A stretch of DNA of 64,000 nucleotides from an uncultured Ulvibacter sp. (GTDB lineage: Bacteria > Bacteroidota > Bacteroidia > Flavobacteriales > Flavobacteriaceae): positions 1 to 64,000 of the forward strand of contig CALSSW010000001.1 of NCBI GenBank assembly GCA_943789105.1, in the 5' to 3' direction. The position numbers and the translations under genes are program-made. Of this stretch, positions 11,426 through 22,332 are shown one piece after another (the stretch's first letter is position 1; the number at the start of each line of letters is the position of its first letter). Below the pieces are notes generated by a model. That model was not told where the DNA came from and ran no database searches. It saw only the letters and a list, made by a program, of their open reading frames with translations.

Positions 11426-12257
11426 CGTCTTCCAATTTTTGTGTTAGTGCAATAAATTGCGCTACAGATAGCTGCTCGGGTCTTTGCCCAAAGATAGCAT
11501 CTTCTTTTATTTTATCTGAAAGATTAAAAGATTTTAAACTATTTCTTAGTGTTTTACGTCTTTGCTGGAAGGCATTTTTGACAACTTTATACAGCATGGC
11601 CTCACTACAATCAATGTCTAAGGAGGCTTTTCTGCGCAATCTAAGCACGCCGCTCTCCACTTTGGGTGGCGGGTTAAATACCGTGGGTGGAACCGTGAAA
11701 AGATACTCTGCATCATAAAATGCCTGGGTAAGTACAGAGAGAATACCATAGGTTTTGCTGCCTTCTTTGGCGCAAATACGCATGGCTACCTCTTTTTGAA
11801 ACATGCCACTAAATTCTGGCACCTGCTGTTTCATCTCAAGCATTTTAAATACAATTTGGGTAGATATATTGTAAGGAAAGTTACCTATAATACCAAACTG
11901 CTGCTCTCCAAAATAATCTTTTAGGTCTTCTTTTAAGAAATCTGCCTCTAAAATCTGCAAGTTCTGGTTGGGGTAATTATTGATAAGATAATCTACAGAT
12001 TCGCTATCGAGTTCCATGGCCACGAGATTGATGTCTTTCTCTAGTAAATACTTGGTCATTACACCTGTTCCTGGGCCAATCTCCAGCACGTTTTTATAGC
12101 CTTCAAGCTTTAGGGCTTGAGAGATGTTGTTGGCAATAGTTTCGTCTATTAAAAAATGCTGGCCTAGGTGTTTTTTTGCGCGCACCCCATCGTTTTGCGG
12201 ATTAAACTCTCTCTTAGGAAACGCGGTATGTTTATTGTATTTTTTCTTTTTTGCCAT
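11403..12257 (-). CDS. rsmA: 16S rRNA (adenine1518/1519-N6)-dimethyltransferase
   Basis: [33 protein letters not shown]; overlaps the mgtE start by 23 bp. Confidence 0.95.
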   Translation of the reverse strand: MAKKKKYNKHTAFPKREFNPQNDGVRAKKHLGQHFLIDETIANNISQALKLEGYKNVLEIGPGTGVMTKYLLEKDINLVAMELDSESVDYLINNYPNQNLQILEADFLKEDLKDYFGEQQFGIIGNFPYNISTQIVFKMLEMKQQVPEFSGMFQKEVAMRICAKEGSKTYGILSVLTQAFYDAEYLFTVPPTVFNPPPKVESGVLRLRRKASLDIDCSEAMLYKVVKNAFQQRRKTLRNSLKSFNLSDKIKEDAIFGQRPEQLSVAQFIALTQKLEDDAISTHQ

Positions 12258-12264
12258 GGGTGGG

Positions 12265-12573
12265 TTATTGCTCAGATATTACCTCTAATTCTGTTCTAAA
12301 GGCTATATAGTTTCCCTCAAATGCTTTGCCTTGCGCTCTTAATGCCGGGGCATCTTCTTTGTAATACCTCTCTAGGGTTTGTTTGCTATCTGTGGTGTAT
12401 TGTACAGAGTAGGTGATCCCGCCCATCTCTTCTTCCACCATTACTTTAGTCATAAGGGCTTTACTGAACTTATTGGTAGCCAGCATTGCAGGAATATGGC
12501 TGTTTTTCATCCAATATAACCACTCAAGATGTATGGCATTTTCTACGTTAATAGTGACATTATATATATACAT
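12265..12573 (-). CDS. DUF4286-like small protein
   Basis: 102 aa, [31 protein letters not shown]; next to rsmA. Confidence 0.6.
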   Translation of the reverse strand: MYIYNVTINVENAIHLEWLYWMKNSHIPAMLATNKFSKALMTKVMVEEEMGGITYSVQYTTDSKQTLERYYKEDAPALRAQGKAFEGNYIAFRTELEVISEQ

Positions 12574-12624
12574 AGGGGTATATTAAGGTTATAGTTTTCA
12601 TGGCTTTAAAAGCAGTATTAGATG

Positions 12625-14400
12625 TTATCTTCCTCGCAGCATCCGATATTTCTTTCTAGCCTGGGTAAAGTAAATACTGTCTGCAAAGTCAAAAATAATT
12701 TGCTCGTAATACTGTTTTGCTTTTTGAGGATCTTGTAATTGATGCTCATATAAATTTGCGAGATTGAAATACGCATCATCTGCTAGGATTTCATCTTTAT
12801 AGACAGTAATTATTTTGAGGTAATTGGCCTCGGCTTTTTTGTATTGCCCTGTTTTTTCAAAGAGTTCTGCTTGTTTTAAAAGGGCTTCGTCTTCTATTTT
12901 TTCACCTTTGTGGGTGGTCAAAATTTCTGACAAAACCTCGATGGCCTGAGCATCTTTATTTTGAAGTGCTAAGAAATCTGCCCTAGCATATTTTTTCAAG
13001 GCAGTTTGCAGAGAATCTTCCAGGGTGTTGTCATGAATCATGAGTGTCATTTTCAGGGCATCATTGGCAATAAGCTGGGTGGTAGATTTACGCAAAACAT
13101 CTGTCTGGGCTTTAGCCCAAACAAAATCACCTTTAAAATAACTTGTTCTTGCTACTTTAAATCTAGCCTGTTGCGCTAAGACATCACTTTTAACTTTGTT
13201 TTGGATTTGAGAATAATAAATAAGCGCTCTATTAAATTTCTCGTCAAAGACCAATATATCTGCCAGTTCCATCTTAACTAAAGATTCTTGATATGGATTT
13301 AGCTGTTTTTTAATGAGTTTTTTTAGATTGGCAGTAGCCAGGGGGACCTCTTTGGCAGTAAAAGCCAAAAAGTGATTGTAATCTATTTGAAGTAAATAGG
13401 TCTGGCCGTCATGCCCGTATTGGTCTAGCAGGGTTTCAAACTGCTGGGCTATTTTTTTATAGTCTTTTTCTTGGGCGGTGGCGAGCCTTATTTTCATCAG
13501 GTATTGATGCCCTTGCAGCTTTGCACTTGGGGTTACAGATCTATCAATTAAAAAATTAATAATTTGCTCTGCATTGAGATAGTCTTTTTCTTCTAAGGTA
13601 ATTACGGCAAGATCAACAATAGCCGTAAGGTCTTGATCTCCCATTCTTTTGTAAATGGCTTTTTCTTGGGCAAACGCTTTATTAAATTCTTTTTGCTGTA
13701 TAAACAACCAGCTTAAAAGTTCATTATAAAGAACATCTGGTCCTTGTTGTAATTTTTTCAGTAGTGTTTTTCTCAGTAAAACATTGGCATTGTTTTGAGG
13801 GTCTTGTGTGATGTACAAACTAAAATTACGTTGGGCTAAGGGCTTATAACGCTGTTGTAGTTTTACAGCATTAATATATTTTAAAAACATCTTTTCAAGG
13901 GCACCTTGCTCTCCATATAGACGGGCAACTTGAATGTTGTAATTTACTGCTGGATTACCCTCCATTGCTTTTTCATAGGCCATTATAGCCCTGTCTAGCA
14001 AGCTGTACTTTTCGAATTTTTTGGCAATTACAGAACCGTAATTTGGGTTTTGAGCAACTAATTCAAGAGCTTGGGCGTAATACTTGTTAGCGAGAGAGTC
14101 TTTTTTTTGCAGCGAATAATTGTGCCCTAAATCAACCAAATATTGATTTTGACCATTGCGCGTGTTTACTTGTTTTTCCAGTAACGCCTGTGCTGCCTGA
14201 AAGTTTTCTAGTTGCTGATGCGCCTCCACAAGTCTGAGCATGTACTGGCTTTTGTAGGGTGTTTTTGCGTATAGTTTTTCGTAAATAGAAATAGCCTTTT
14301 GATATTCCCCACGATCAAAGTAGTTTTCGGCTAAAATTTCGCTTTGCGAAAAAACCGAACTACTGGCAAGAAAAAATAAAAGGATATACAATAACCGCAT
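12625..14400 (-). CDS. Secreted TPR repeat protein
   Basis: Signal peptide and many TPR-like repeats (YFDRGEYQKAISIYEKLYAKTP; LANLYEHQLQDPQKAKQYYEQII). Confidence 0.85.
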   Translation of the reverse strand: MRLLYILLFFLASSSVFSQSEILAENYFDRGEYQKAISIYEKLYAKTPYKSQYMLRLVEAHQQLENFQAAQALLEKQVNTRNGQNQYLVDLGHNYSLQKKDSLANKYYAQALELVAQNPNYGSVIAKKFEKYSLLDRAIMAYEKAMEGNPAVNYNIQVARLYGEQGALEKMFLKYINAVKLQQRYKPLAQRNFSLYITQDPQNNANVLLRKTLLKKLQQGPDVLYNELLSWLFIQQKEFNKAFAQEKAIYKRMGDQDLTAIVDLAVITLEEKDYLNAEQIINFLIDRSVTPSAKLQGHQYLMKIRLATAQEKDYKKIAQQFETLLDQYGHDGQTYLLQIDYNHFLAFTAKEVPLATANLKKLIKKQLNPYQESLVKMELADILVFDEKFNRALIYYSQIQNKVKSDVLAQQARFKVARTSYFKGDFVWAKAQTDVLRKSTTQLIANDALKMTLMIHDNTLEDSLQTALKKYARADFLALQNKDAQAIEVLSEILTTHKGEKIEDEALLKQAELFEKTGQYKKAEANYLKIITVYKDEILADDAYFNLANLYEHQLQDPQKAKQYYEQIIFDFADSIYFTQARKKYRMLRGR

Positions 14401-14503
14401 AGGGTAAAGATAGTGTTTTTAGCCTGCTCTATAAAGAGAAAAACCACCGCTTAAATTAGCTTGGTGGTTTATGGGTTTGAACTTATTTTTTATGACTGTT
14501 GTG

Positions 14504-15775
14504 TTAGTTTATCATGTCAAAACCACAATAGGGCACAAGTACCTCCGGGATTTTAATACCCTGCGGGGTTTGGTAGTTTTCTAAAATACTAGCCAGTACT
14601 CTAGGTAGGGCCATAGCGCTACCGTTTAGGGTGTGTGCTAGTTTGTTTTTACCATCTGTGTCTTTAAAACGAAGCTTTAATCTATTTGCCTGAAAGGTTT
14701 CAAAATTAGAAACAGAACTTACCTCAAGCCATCTGTCTTGGGCTGTTGAGAACACTTCAAAATCATAGGTGATTGCTGCTGCAAAACTAAGATCTCCACC
14801 ACATAGACGCAAAATTCTAAAAGGGAGTTGTAGCGCTCTTAAGATGTTGGCAACGTGTTCTACCATGTCCTCTAGCGCTTTTGTGCTATTATCTGGATGC
14901 TCTATACGTACTATTTCTACCTTGTCAAACTGGTGCAATCTGTTTAGGCCCCTTACATGCGCGCCATAGCTTCCAGCCTCTCTTCTAAAGCAAGGCGTGT
15001 AACTTGTGCAAGATATAGGCAAATCTGCCCCTTGGACTAGGTCACCTCTAAACAGGTTTGTAACTGGCACCTCTGCCGTTGGTATTAGATACAAATCATC
15101 AACACCTACGTGATACATCTGTCCTTCTTTGTCTGGCAATTGTCCTGTTGCTATTCCAGAGGCTTCATTTACCAGATGAGGTACTTGGTACTCTGTATAA
15201 CAGGCTGCTGTATTTTTATCAAGAAAATAAGAAATAAGAGCACGCTGTAGGCGGGCTCCTTTTCCTTTATAGACAGGAAATCCTGCGCCAGTGATTTTAA
15301 CACCCAATTCAAAGTCTATAATATTGTATTTTTTCGCTAATTCCCAGTGAGCCATAGCACCTTCTTCCAATACAGGAATAGCACCTTCTCTAAGGGTTTG
15401 CTCATTGTCATTCTCATCTTGGCCAGAGGGAACTAACTCTTGAGGTATGTTGGGAATGGTGTAAAGCAGGTCTTGTAATGTTTTTGAAATACTCTTTAAA
15501 TGGTCATCTAAGGCTTTTGAAGTCTCTTTTAAAGTGCTTGTTTTTTCTTTAAGAGCGTTTGCCCCAGCGGCATTTCCAGATTTGAAAAGAATACCAATTT
15601 CTTTAGAAAGGGAGTTTGATTCTGCTAGGAGATCATCTAGTTTTGCTTGGGTAGCACGACGGTTGTCGTCTGCCTCTAGAACTTGATTAATAACAGGTGT
15701 TGCATCCATACCTCTTTTTTTCAAGGCTTTGACGAAGGCTTCTTTGTGATCTCTAATGCGCTGAACTTGTAACAT
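14504..15775 (-). CDS. serS: Seryl-tRNA synthetase
   Basis: Coiled-coil N-term and class II motifs: CFRREAGSYGAHVRGLNRLHQFDKVE, NGSAMALPRVLASILENYQ. Confidence 0.97.
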   Translation of the reverse strand: MLQVQRIRDHKEAFVKALKKRGMDATPVINQVLEADDNRRATQAKLDDLLAESNSLSKEIGILFKSGNAAGANALKEKTSTLKETSKALDDHLKSISKTLQDLLYTIPNIPQELVPSGQDENDNEQTLREGAIPVLEEGAMAHWELAKKYNIIDFELGVKITGAGFPVYKGKGARLQRALISYFLDKNTAACYTEYQVPHLVNEASGIATGQLPDKEGQMYHVGVDDLYLIPTAEVPVTNLFRGDLVQGADLPISCTSYTPCFRREAGSYGAHVRGLNRLHQFDKVEIVRIEHPDNSTKALEDMVEHVANILRALQLPFRILRLCGGDLSFAAAITYDFEVFSTAQDRWLEVSSVSNFETFQANRLKLRFKDTDGKNKLAHTLNGSAMALPRVLASILENYQTPQGIKIPEVLVPYCGFDMIN

Positions 15776-15939
15776 GATTCCCTTAATTTTTATAAGGCAA
15801 AGTTATGGAATTTGTAATAATGAAGGCTTTATTGTACTAGAAATTAGCAAGTAGATTTGTTTTACAACAAAAGTAAAGCCTAAAGCACGTTATTGCTAGG
15901 GATGTATTGCATTGTACTGCTTTTTAAAGGGAGAGATCG

Positions 15940-16047
15940 CTAAAAACGTTTTAATAAAAACCCCATAATTACAAGAATAAAAATAACCAGTAACACTACA
16001 GATTGCATGTTGCGGGCTTTGTCTTTTTTAGAGTTTTTGTTGAGCAT
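15940..16047 (-). CDS. Candidate 35 aa single-TM small protein (below ORF-track threshold)
   Basis: Hand translation: MLNKNSKKDKARNMQSVVLLVIFILVIMGFLLKRF*. Confidence 0.5.
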   Translation of the reverse strand: MLNKNSKKDKARNMQSVVLLVIFILVIMGFLLKRF

Positions 16048-16105
16048 ACTATGGTTTTACAGCTAATTTATAAATATAGTTATTTATTTTTTCTGGGCGG
16101 CTATG

Positions 16106-17443
16106 CTATTTTTTTGGAGAAGGCAAAATCCAAAAGTGGTGTTTTAAAGGGGTCCATTTTTGTGACCCTAGGTCTATGGTGTCATTTATTAAACGAGCGT
16201 AAGGCCCGCCATTTACACTCACTTTTGTGTCTGCAAACACGGCAACATCAATACCTTTTTGGGCCTGTATTTGCTTTATTCTTTGGGCCAATTGCCAGAT
16301 AACATCTGGTTTTGTGCCTACGGTTCTTTGTTGTTTTTTGGTAAGTATTTCCTTGATGTTGTACTTGCTTTTTTCTTGTGTGTTTTTATCTAGCGTGTAC
16401 ATGGTGGTGTATCCTGTTTTACTTCTTAGCATCATGCGCCAACTAAGGCGGTGCCCTTCTTCTGTCCATAAAACATCATCTTTAATGCCTAAATGCCTTA
16501 GTGGCAACGCTATTTGTAATATAAAATATAAACACAGGATACTACTAATTATCTTGCCGTTAGGTGGCACTTTGACCTCTCCCAACTCATAGTGTTCTTT
16601 TTTTGGTAAAAAGCGCTGTTGCAAATTTTTGGAGGAAAAAAAGAAAAAGGCAAATGCCAAAGACATGAACGGAAAAATACCTATTTGAAATACCACAGCA
16701 TTAAAAAGATGAAAAACAATAGAGCAGCAAAATGCTAAAAGGCGAGTGCGTTTGTATAAAAGTAATGGTACGATTAGTGCGTCAAAGAAAATCCCCACAT
16801 ATGCAATAGCATAATGCACCCATTGTTGTTGTAAAAAAGGACCAATGAGCCAATAGTCTTTTTTGCCTGTCATAAGCAAGCCAGTGACCGTTCCATCTAG
16901 CCAGGCTGGGTATATTTTTGCGATGGCCGCATAGGTGTACACAATCCAAACTTGCACAATAAGTGCCAAGATAACCCATCTAGGCATAGACCTGGATGCT
17001 ATGTTTGGTTTTTGTCTCGCATCTATAGAAAACCATTTGTTGGCAGGTAAAAAAACCATACCCCAAGACAGCAGTAGCATTAAATAATAATGGTTGTTAT
17101 AACTACTTTTTTGCATTAAGTATACCCCGCTCCACAGCAAAGCAAAGCAAAACATACTGAGTCTGTATTTATACCCGAGCATTACTCCAACCCCTAGTAT
17201 ACCCAGGCACATAAAATAGATATACATCCCGTTACCCTCCAAGGGTTGCAGCAACTCAAAACCAATAAAGTTAAATGTAAACTGGGGGTCTATAAGGGTT
17301 TTTTTTACCCAGCCTGTTGCAATGGCTCCAAAACCTTCAAGGGCAATAAGAAACCCAAATACTACCCTAAACAGCACTAGCCCAGAATTGTCGATATGTT
17401 TAAAGAGGAGTTTATGCAAGGGGTTGTATATAGTCTCGTGCAA
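16106..17443 (-). CDS. HTTM / vitamin K-dependent gamma-carboxylase-like membrane protein
   Basis: LVLFRVVFGFLIALEGFGAIATGWVKKTLIDPQFTFNF and following TM segments; start overlaps ribF by 32 bp. Confidence 0.8.
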   Translation of the reverse strand: MHETIYNPLHKLLFKHIDNSGLVLFRVVFGFLIALEGFGAIATGWVKKTLIDPQFTFNFIGFELLQPLEGNGMYIYFMCLGILGVGVMLGYKYRLSMFCFALLWSGVYLMQKSSYNNHYYLMLLLSWGMVFLPANKWFSIDARQKPNIASRSMPRWVILALIVQVWIVYTYAAIAKIYPAWLDGTVTGLLMTGKKDYWLIGPFLQQQWVHYAIAYVGIFFDALIVPLLLYKRTRLLAFCCSIVFHLFNAVVFQIGIFPFMSLAFAFFFFSSKNLQQRFLPKKEHYELGEVKVPPNGKIISSILCLYFILQIALPLRHLGIKDDVLWTEEGHRLSWRMMLRSKTGYTTMYTLDKNTQEKSKYNIKEILTKKQQRTVGTKPDVIWQLAQRIKQIQAQKGIDVAVFADTKVSVNGGPYARLINDTIDLGSQKWTPLKHHFWILPSPKK

Positions 17444-18344
17444 AGGCCTCGTCTTTTTGGATGGCTTGTTTTAAGCTTTCTAAGTCTTTAAAAGTGGCCT
17501 CCTCCCGTATGTGCTGCAAAAACTGTAGTTGTAGCTCTTTGCCATAGAGATCTGTGTTTGTGTCTAGAAAAAATGTTTCTATACTCTTTGCCGTTCCTCC
17601 TACGGTAGGGTTTGTACCTATGCTTGTGATTCCGTAGGTTAGGGAATTGTTTATTTGCGCTTTTACCACATATACTCCATTTTTGGGTATAAGCTTATAG
17701 GTTTGTGGTACATGCAAATTGGCGGTAGGATAGCCAATGGTTCTTCCCAGGGCTTTTCCTTGGGTAACAGTGCCTTCTATGGTAAAAGCATAGCCTAGGT
17801 ATGTATTTGCGGTATGGATATCTCCCTGGGCCAGGGCTTTTCTAATTTTGGTAGAACTTACAGATACCTCATCTAGTTGTTGGGCGCTTATTTCTTCTAC
17901 TTCAAAACCAAACTCTACCCCATATTTTTTTAAATCTTGGATATCTGCATTTCTATTTCTGCCAAAGCGGTGGTCATAGCCAATAATAATTTTTTTAGCC
18001 TTGAGCTGTGTCACCAAAATATCCCTTACATATTCAAGGGCAGAGAGTCTAGAAAACTCATAGGTAAAAGGCTCAACCACAAAATAATCTAGGCCAATAT
18101 CTTCTAGAAGTTGTTTTTTTTCTGAAAGAGTATTTATAAGCTTGATATCGCTGTTTTTTTGCAAAACCATCCTTGGGTGAGGAAAAAAAGTAAGCACCGT
18201 AGATACAAGCCCCTGCTCTTTTGCTGCCGAAACAAGGCGCTCCATAATAGCGCGGTGGCCAACATGAACACCATCAAAGGTGCCAATAGTAATCACGCTT
18301 TGGGTATTGCTTTTAAATTCAGCGGTTGTTGTGAGTTGCTCCAT
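17412..18344 (-). CDS. ribF: Bifunctional riboflavin kinase/FAD synthetase
   Basis: VITIGTFDGVHVGHRAIMERL, IIGYDHRFGRNR, GRTIGYPTANLHV. Confidence 0.95.
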   Translation of the reverse strand: MEQLTTTAEFKSNTQSVITIGTFDGVHVGHRAIMERLVSAAKEQGLVSTVLTFFPHPRMVLQKNSDIKLINTLSEKKQLLEDIGLDYFVVEPFTYEFSRLSALEYVRDILVTQLKAKKIIIGYDHRFGRNRNADIQDLKKYGVEFGFEVEEISAQQLDEVSVSSTKIRKALAQGDIHTANTYLGYAFTIEGTVTQGKALGRTIGYPTANLHVPQTYKLIPKNGVYVVKAQINNSLTYGITSIGTNPTVGGTAKSIETFFLDTNTDLYGKELQLQFLQHIREEATFKDLESLKQAIQKDEAFARDYIQPLA

Positions 18345-18350
18345 CGAGTA

Positions 18351-19040
18351 TTATCCGTTAAAGGTATTCATGGTATTGTCTAGCCCTGCAAGGGCAAAAG
18401 ATTCTATAGCTTCAATGCTCTTTGGGATTTGGGTGATAAGATGAGACTCCTCTTGCGGGGTCCACTCACCTAAAACATAATCTACTTGTTTGCCCTTAGA
18501 AAAGGCATCACTAATGCCAAATCTAAAACGAGGATATTTTCCAGTACCAAGCATCTCCTGGATATCTTTAAGACCATTGTGGCCTCCACTGCTTCCTTTG
18601 CCTTTTATTCTAAAGGTTCCAAAGGGTAAGTTGAGGTCATCGGTTACTACCAGCAGGTTTTCAAGGGGGATGTTTTCTTTCTCCATCCAGTATTTTACTG
18701 CCTTGCCACTTAGATTCATGAAAGTGCTTGGTTTAAGAAGTATAAGGGTGCGCCCCTTTTTTTTGTGGGTAGTGATGTCTCCAAGTTTTACGGTTTCCCA
18801 AGGAAGGTCTGCTTGTTTTGCCAGGGCATCAAGGACTCTAAAGCCAATGTTATGGCGTGTATTTTTGTAGGCAGGGCCAATGTTGCCAAGGCCAGCGATT
18901 AAAAATTTTTTCATATCCAAGCTCCTATTCTTTGTAGCAAGTGTTTGTGTTTGTACGGCTGTTTGTTTCTCTATCTCTAAAGATACGTTGTTTGTTGCTG
19001 GGTTTTTAAGACCCAACAATTTTCTAACAAATGAAAGCAT
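18351..19040 (-). CDS. pth: Peptidyl-tRNA hydrolase (with N-terminal extension)
   Basis: KFLIAGLGNIGPAYKNTRHNIGFRVLD, GKGSSGGHNGLKDI; exact start uncertain. Confidence 0.92.
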   Translation of the reverse strand: MLSFVRKLLGLKNPATNNVSLEIEKQTAVQTQTLATKNRSLDMKKFLIAGLGNIGPAYKNTRHNIGFRVLDALAKQADLPWETVKLGDITTHKKKGRTLILLKPSTFMNLSGKAVKYWMEKENIPLENLLVVTDDLNLPFGTFRIKGKGSSGGHNGLKDIQEMLGTGKYPRFRFGISDAFSKGKQVDYVLGEWTPQEESHLITQIPKSIEAIESFALAGLDNTMNTFNG

Positions 19041-19120
19041 TGTTTTGTGTTGGTTTTGTAAAAATAAAAAAAGCATCCCGAATTAACGGAATGCTTTGTA
19101 TATAATTAACTTTCTTGTGC

Positions 19121-19774
19121 TTACTGAGCAGCAGCGGCCTCCGGAGCAGCAGTGCCTTCTGCACCTTCTGCATCTTCTGCACCTTCTGCACCTTCTGCTT
19201 CTTCTTCATCTGTTTCTTCATCTTCAACAGCAACTCTAGATGTTCTAATCTGGCAAATTACAGTGTTGTCTGTATGAAGTATAGAGAATGTATCTTCTTT
19301 AACAGCAGTGATATACATTTTTGCGCCAATTTTCATCTCTGTAATATCTGCGTTGATAAAGTCTGGAAGATTTTTTGGTATTGCCTTCACACGTAACTTA
19401 CGTGTTACAATACGAAGTACCCCTCCATTTTTAACACCACGAGAATTTCCTGACACACGTACAGGAATTTCCATCATTACTTCTTTATCATCAAATATTT
19501 GATAGAAGTCTATGTGCAGGATTCTGTCTGTTACTGGGTGAAATTGAATGTCTTGTAAAATTGCATTGATTTTAACACCGTCTAACTCAATTACTACGGT
19601 ATGCACATCTGGTGTGTATACTAGTTTATTGAAGGAAAGCTCTGGTGATTGAAAGTGAATTGGCTCGTCTCCTCCGTATACTACGCAAGGAACCATACCA
19701 GCATTACGTAAGGCTGCAGTTGCTTTTTTGCCTACGACTTCTCTTTTTGATCCGTTGATTGTAATTGATTTCAT
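19121..19774 (-). CDS. rplY: 50S ribosomal protein L25/general stress protein Ctc
   Basis: [16 protein letters not shown]25 N-domain plus TL5 C-domain; acidic/Ala repetitive tail. Confidence 0.92.
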   Translation of the reverse strand: MKSITINGSKREVVGKKATAALRNAGMVPCVVYGGDEPIHFQSPELSFNKLVYTPDVHTVVIELDGVKINAILQDIQFHPVTDRILHIDFYQIFDDKEVMMEIPVRVSGNSRGVKNGGVLRIVTRKLRVKAIPKNLPDFINADITEMKIGAKMYITAVKEDTFSILHTDNTVICQIRTSRVAVEDEETDEEEAEGAEGAEDAEGAEGTAAPEAAAAQ

Positions 19775-19946
19775 TTTGAAATTTTAATTTATAATATATT
19801 GTTTTCCCGATTTTTCGGGCTGCAAAGATAAAATTTTATATTGTAAAGTAGTGGCTCTTGGGCACAATTTTGGCACAAAGACTCAAAGTGTAGGGTTGTA
19901 TTAGGAGTTTTAAGGTTTTATCACCCCTAAAAGTGGGGGTGTCTAA

Positions 19947-20876
19947 TTACATTAAGAACTTAGAACTTATAGACTCGTTTTTATGCACACTTGTCATTAC
20001 ATCTGCAAACAAAGTGGCGCAGGTAAGTACTTTAAGTTTTGGACTTTCTTGACCAATGGGTATAGAGTCTGTAACAATAAGCTCTTGTAGTTTTGAGTTT
20101 TCAAGACGCTCAAAGGCACTTCCAGACATAATAGGGTGGGTGCAAATAGCACGAACGCTAAGTGCGCCTCGATCTATCATAAGGTCTGCTGCTTTGGTAA
20201 GGGTTCCAGCGGTATCTACCATATCATCTACCAAGACTACATTTTTACCTTTCACGTCTCCAATGAGCTCCATGTGGCTAATAACATTTGCTTTTTCGCG
20301 TTGTTTGTAGCAAATTACTACATCACTAGAAAGGGCCTTAGAATATGCGTAGGCTCTTTTACTACCTCCCATGTCTGGTGATGCAATGGTTAAGTTATCA
20401 AGCTGTAAGCTTTTTAAGTAAGGTAAGAAAATAGTAGAGGCATATAGATGATCTACAGGTTTTTCAAAGAAACCTTGTATTTGGTCTGCGTGCAAATCCA
20501 TGGTGATAATACGGGTGGCTCCTGCAGTTTCTAGCATTTTAGCAATCAGTTTTGCAGCTATTGGCACACGAGGCTTGTCTTTTCTGTCTTGTCTTGCCCA
20601 ACCAAAATAAGGGATTACAGCTGTAATGTGTCTAGCACTTGCGCGTTTTGCCGCATCACACATTAGCAGTAGCTCCATAAGGTTGTCGCTACTTGGGTGG
20701 GTAGAGCCTATTAAAAACAAACGACACCCTCTAACAGATTCTTCAAAACTGGGCTGAAATTCACCGTCACTATAGGTTGAGGTAATAATATTTCCTAGGG
20801 GTAGGCCATAGGCATTTGCAATATCTTTGGCTAGTGATTGGCTTTGTTTACAAGCAAATATCTTTGGTGTTGGCAT
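19947..20876 (-). CDS. prs: Ribose-phosphate pyrophosphokinase
   Basis: STYSDGEFQPSFEESVRG, ITMDLHADQIQGFF, VVLVDDMVDTAGTL. Confidence 0.96.
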   Translation of the reverse strand: MPTPKIFACKQSQSLAKDIANAYGLPLGNIITSTYSDGEFQPSFEESVRGCRLFLIGSTHPSSDNLMELLLMCDAAKRASARHITAVIPYFGWARQDRKDKPRVPIAAKLIAKMLETAGATRIITMDLHADQIQGFFEKPVDHLYASTIFLPYLKSLQLDNLTIASPDMGGSKRAYAYSKALSSDVVICYKQREKANVISHMELIGDVKGKNVVLVDDMVDTAGTLTKAADLMIDRGALSVRAICTHPIMSGSAFERLENSKLQELIVTDSIPIGQESPKLKVLTCATLFADVMTSVHKNESISSKFLM

Positions 20877-20998
20877 AGTTTGAGATTTTATTTACACAAA
20901 TGTAAAAGAAAACAATATACACAAACTCTTAAGTTATGCTGAGTTATTAAGAATGTCCAAAAACAAACTATTGTAGGTCTTTTTATAATTATAGAAAA

Positions 20999-21034
20999 AA
21001 ACCTCCTTCCTTTTTTACAAGGTGGAGGTTTTTT
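20999..21034. terminator. Intrinsic terminator, hairpin ACCTCC...GGAGGT with flanking A/T runs
   Basis: aaaaaaacctccttccttttttacaaggtggaggttttttt. Confidence 0.7.
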
Positions 21035-21057
21035 TGTTGATTGTTACTAATTGATTG

Positions 21058-21912
21058 TTATTGTATTAGTAGCTTTTTTGAAAACATAGCGTTTCCGGAT
21101 TTTAGTTTTAAAACATACATTCCTCTTGTAAGACCTAGTGTAGAGATGCTTTGAGTTTGTGTTGTGCTATGTAGTTTTTTGCTTCGGATACTCATGCCTA
21201 ACATATTGTATAGCGTTGCAGTTGTGTTTTCTTGCCCTTGAGCAAGTCCTTTTATGGTGATAAATGAATCTGTATTTGCTTTGTAAACTTCAAAGGCATC
21301 TGATGCAAACAAATTGCTAGTTGCTAAGACATCTTCTCCTAAAATTTCTGTTGTAAAATGGATTTGAAACCTACCCTCTTCATTTAAATCACTTTGAGCC
21401 GTTAACTCAAAATCTTTTTCTAATATTAAAGTAAATGTATTTTCTAATATATCTTCAATGTAAACATTTACATTGTCAGGTAAGGTGTTTTGCGAAAGGT
21501 TAATTCTAAAAGTTTGACCAATAGATTGATTAATTATTAACGGAACCGTTTGATTATAGGCAGATTCTAACCCCATTGCGTTTATAGCGAAGTTAGTCCC
21601 TTGGTTATCTTCAACTAATCTTGAACTCAGAGAAGTGTCCTGATCAAAAGCTCCTGCATCATACCCTGGGTCTAAACCTAGGGTGAGACCGTTTTGAAAG
21701 TAAAATCTAGTTTCTGCATCTTCTGTCTGACCATTATATAGTTTTAAAAATAAAGTATAAGTGGTTAAAATTGGCGCACTTGTCAAAGATTCACTTTCAG
21801 AAATTATATTAGATGTGTGGCTTAAATTTATGAGAGTTTCTTCATAATTTTTTGAGTAACAAGTAAAGGAGAAAATCAAAGTTAATAATGGGAGTAAAAT
21901 AAGTTTTTTCAT
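21058..21912 (-). CDS. Secreted protein with T9SS C-terminal sorting domain; short paralogue of the C-terminal half of 22567..24147
   Basis: Signal peptide; shares LxLKLYNGxxExAxTxFYFxxGLTLGLDPGYDA, FELTAQSDL and C-terminal LYNMLGMSI...GMYVLKLKSGNAMFSKKLLIQ with the ORF at 22567. Confidence 0.8.
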   Translation of the reverse strand: MKKLILLPLLTLIFSFTCYSKNYEETLINLSHTSNIISESESLTSAPILTTYTLFLKLYNGQTEDAETRFYFQNGLTLGLDPGYDAGAFDQDTSLSSRLVEDNQGTNFAINAMGLESAYNQTVPLIINQSIGQTFRINLSQNTLPDNVNVYIEDILENTFTLILEKDFELTAQSDLNEEGRFQIHFTTEILGEDVLATSNLFASDAFEVYKANTDSFITIKGLAQGQENTTATLYNMLGMSIRSKKLHSTTQTQSISTLGLTRGMYVLKLKSGNAMFSKKLLIQ

Positions 21913-22070
21913 AACAATTTTTTTTGGGGGTTATTTATAGTACAAACATAATTATAAACTTCTAAACAAAACACTTAATCCGATAATAATTACATTTAAA
22001 CGATAAATAAAGGTTTTTTTAAGCATTTAAAAAGTATTTTCTTACAATTAAGGCACTGTAAACAGGAAGT

Positions 22071-22332
22071 TTATCGATAAACTGCAATTTTACATTTATT
22101 TTGTTTTTTTATTGCATTTTGTGTGTTTTTATCGATAATATTTGCTTTTAATCGTATTTTTTGAAGAAAAAAATGCTATAAAACGTCAATTCTTACACTT
22201 TCAAATAAAATAATCGATAAAGTGCACACCAAAAGAATAGTGTTACTATTTTCGATTTCTGTAAAACAATTTTTAAGGGGTAGCGGATGGTTTTATTTAC
22301 AAATCAGATTCAACTAAAAAAATTATCGATAA
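22071..22332. promoter_or_regulatory. Cluster of four near-identical palindromes (T/A)(T/A)ATCGATAA
   Basis: TTATCGATAA at 22071-22080, 22129-22138 and 22323-22332; TAATCGATAA at 22211-22220, all in the divergent intergenic region. Confidence 0.5.
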
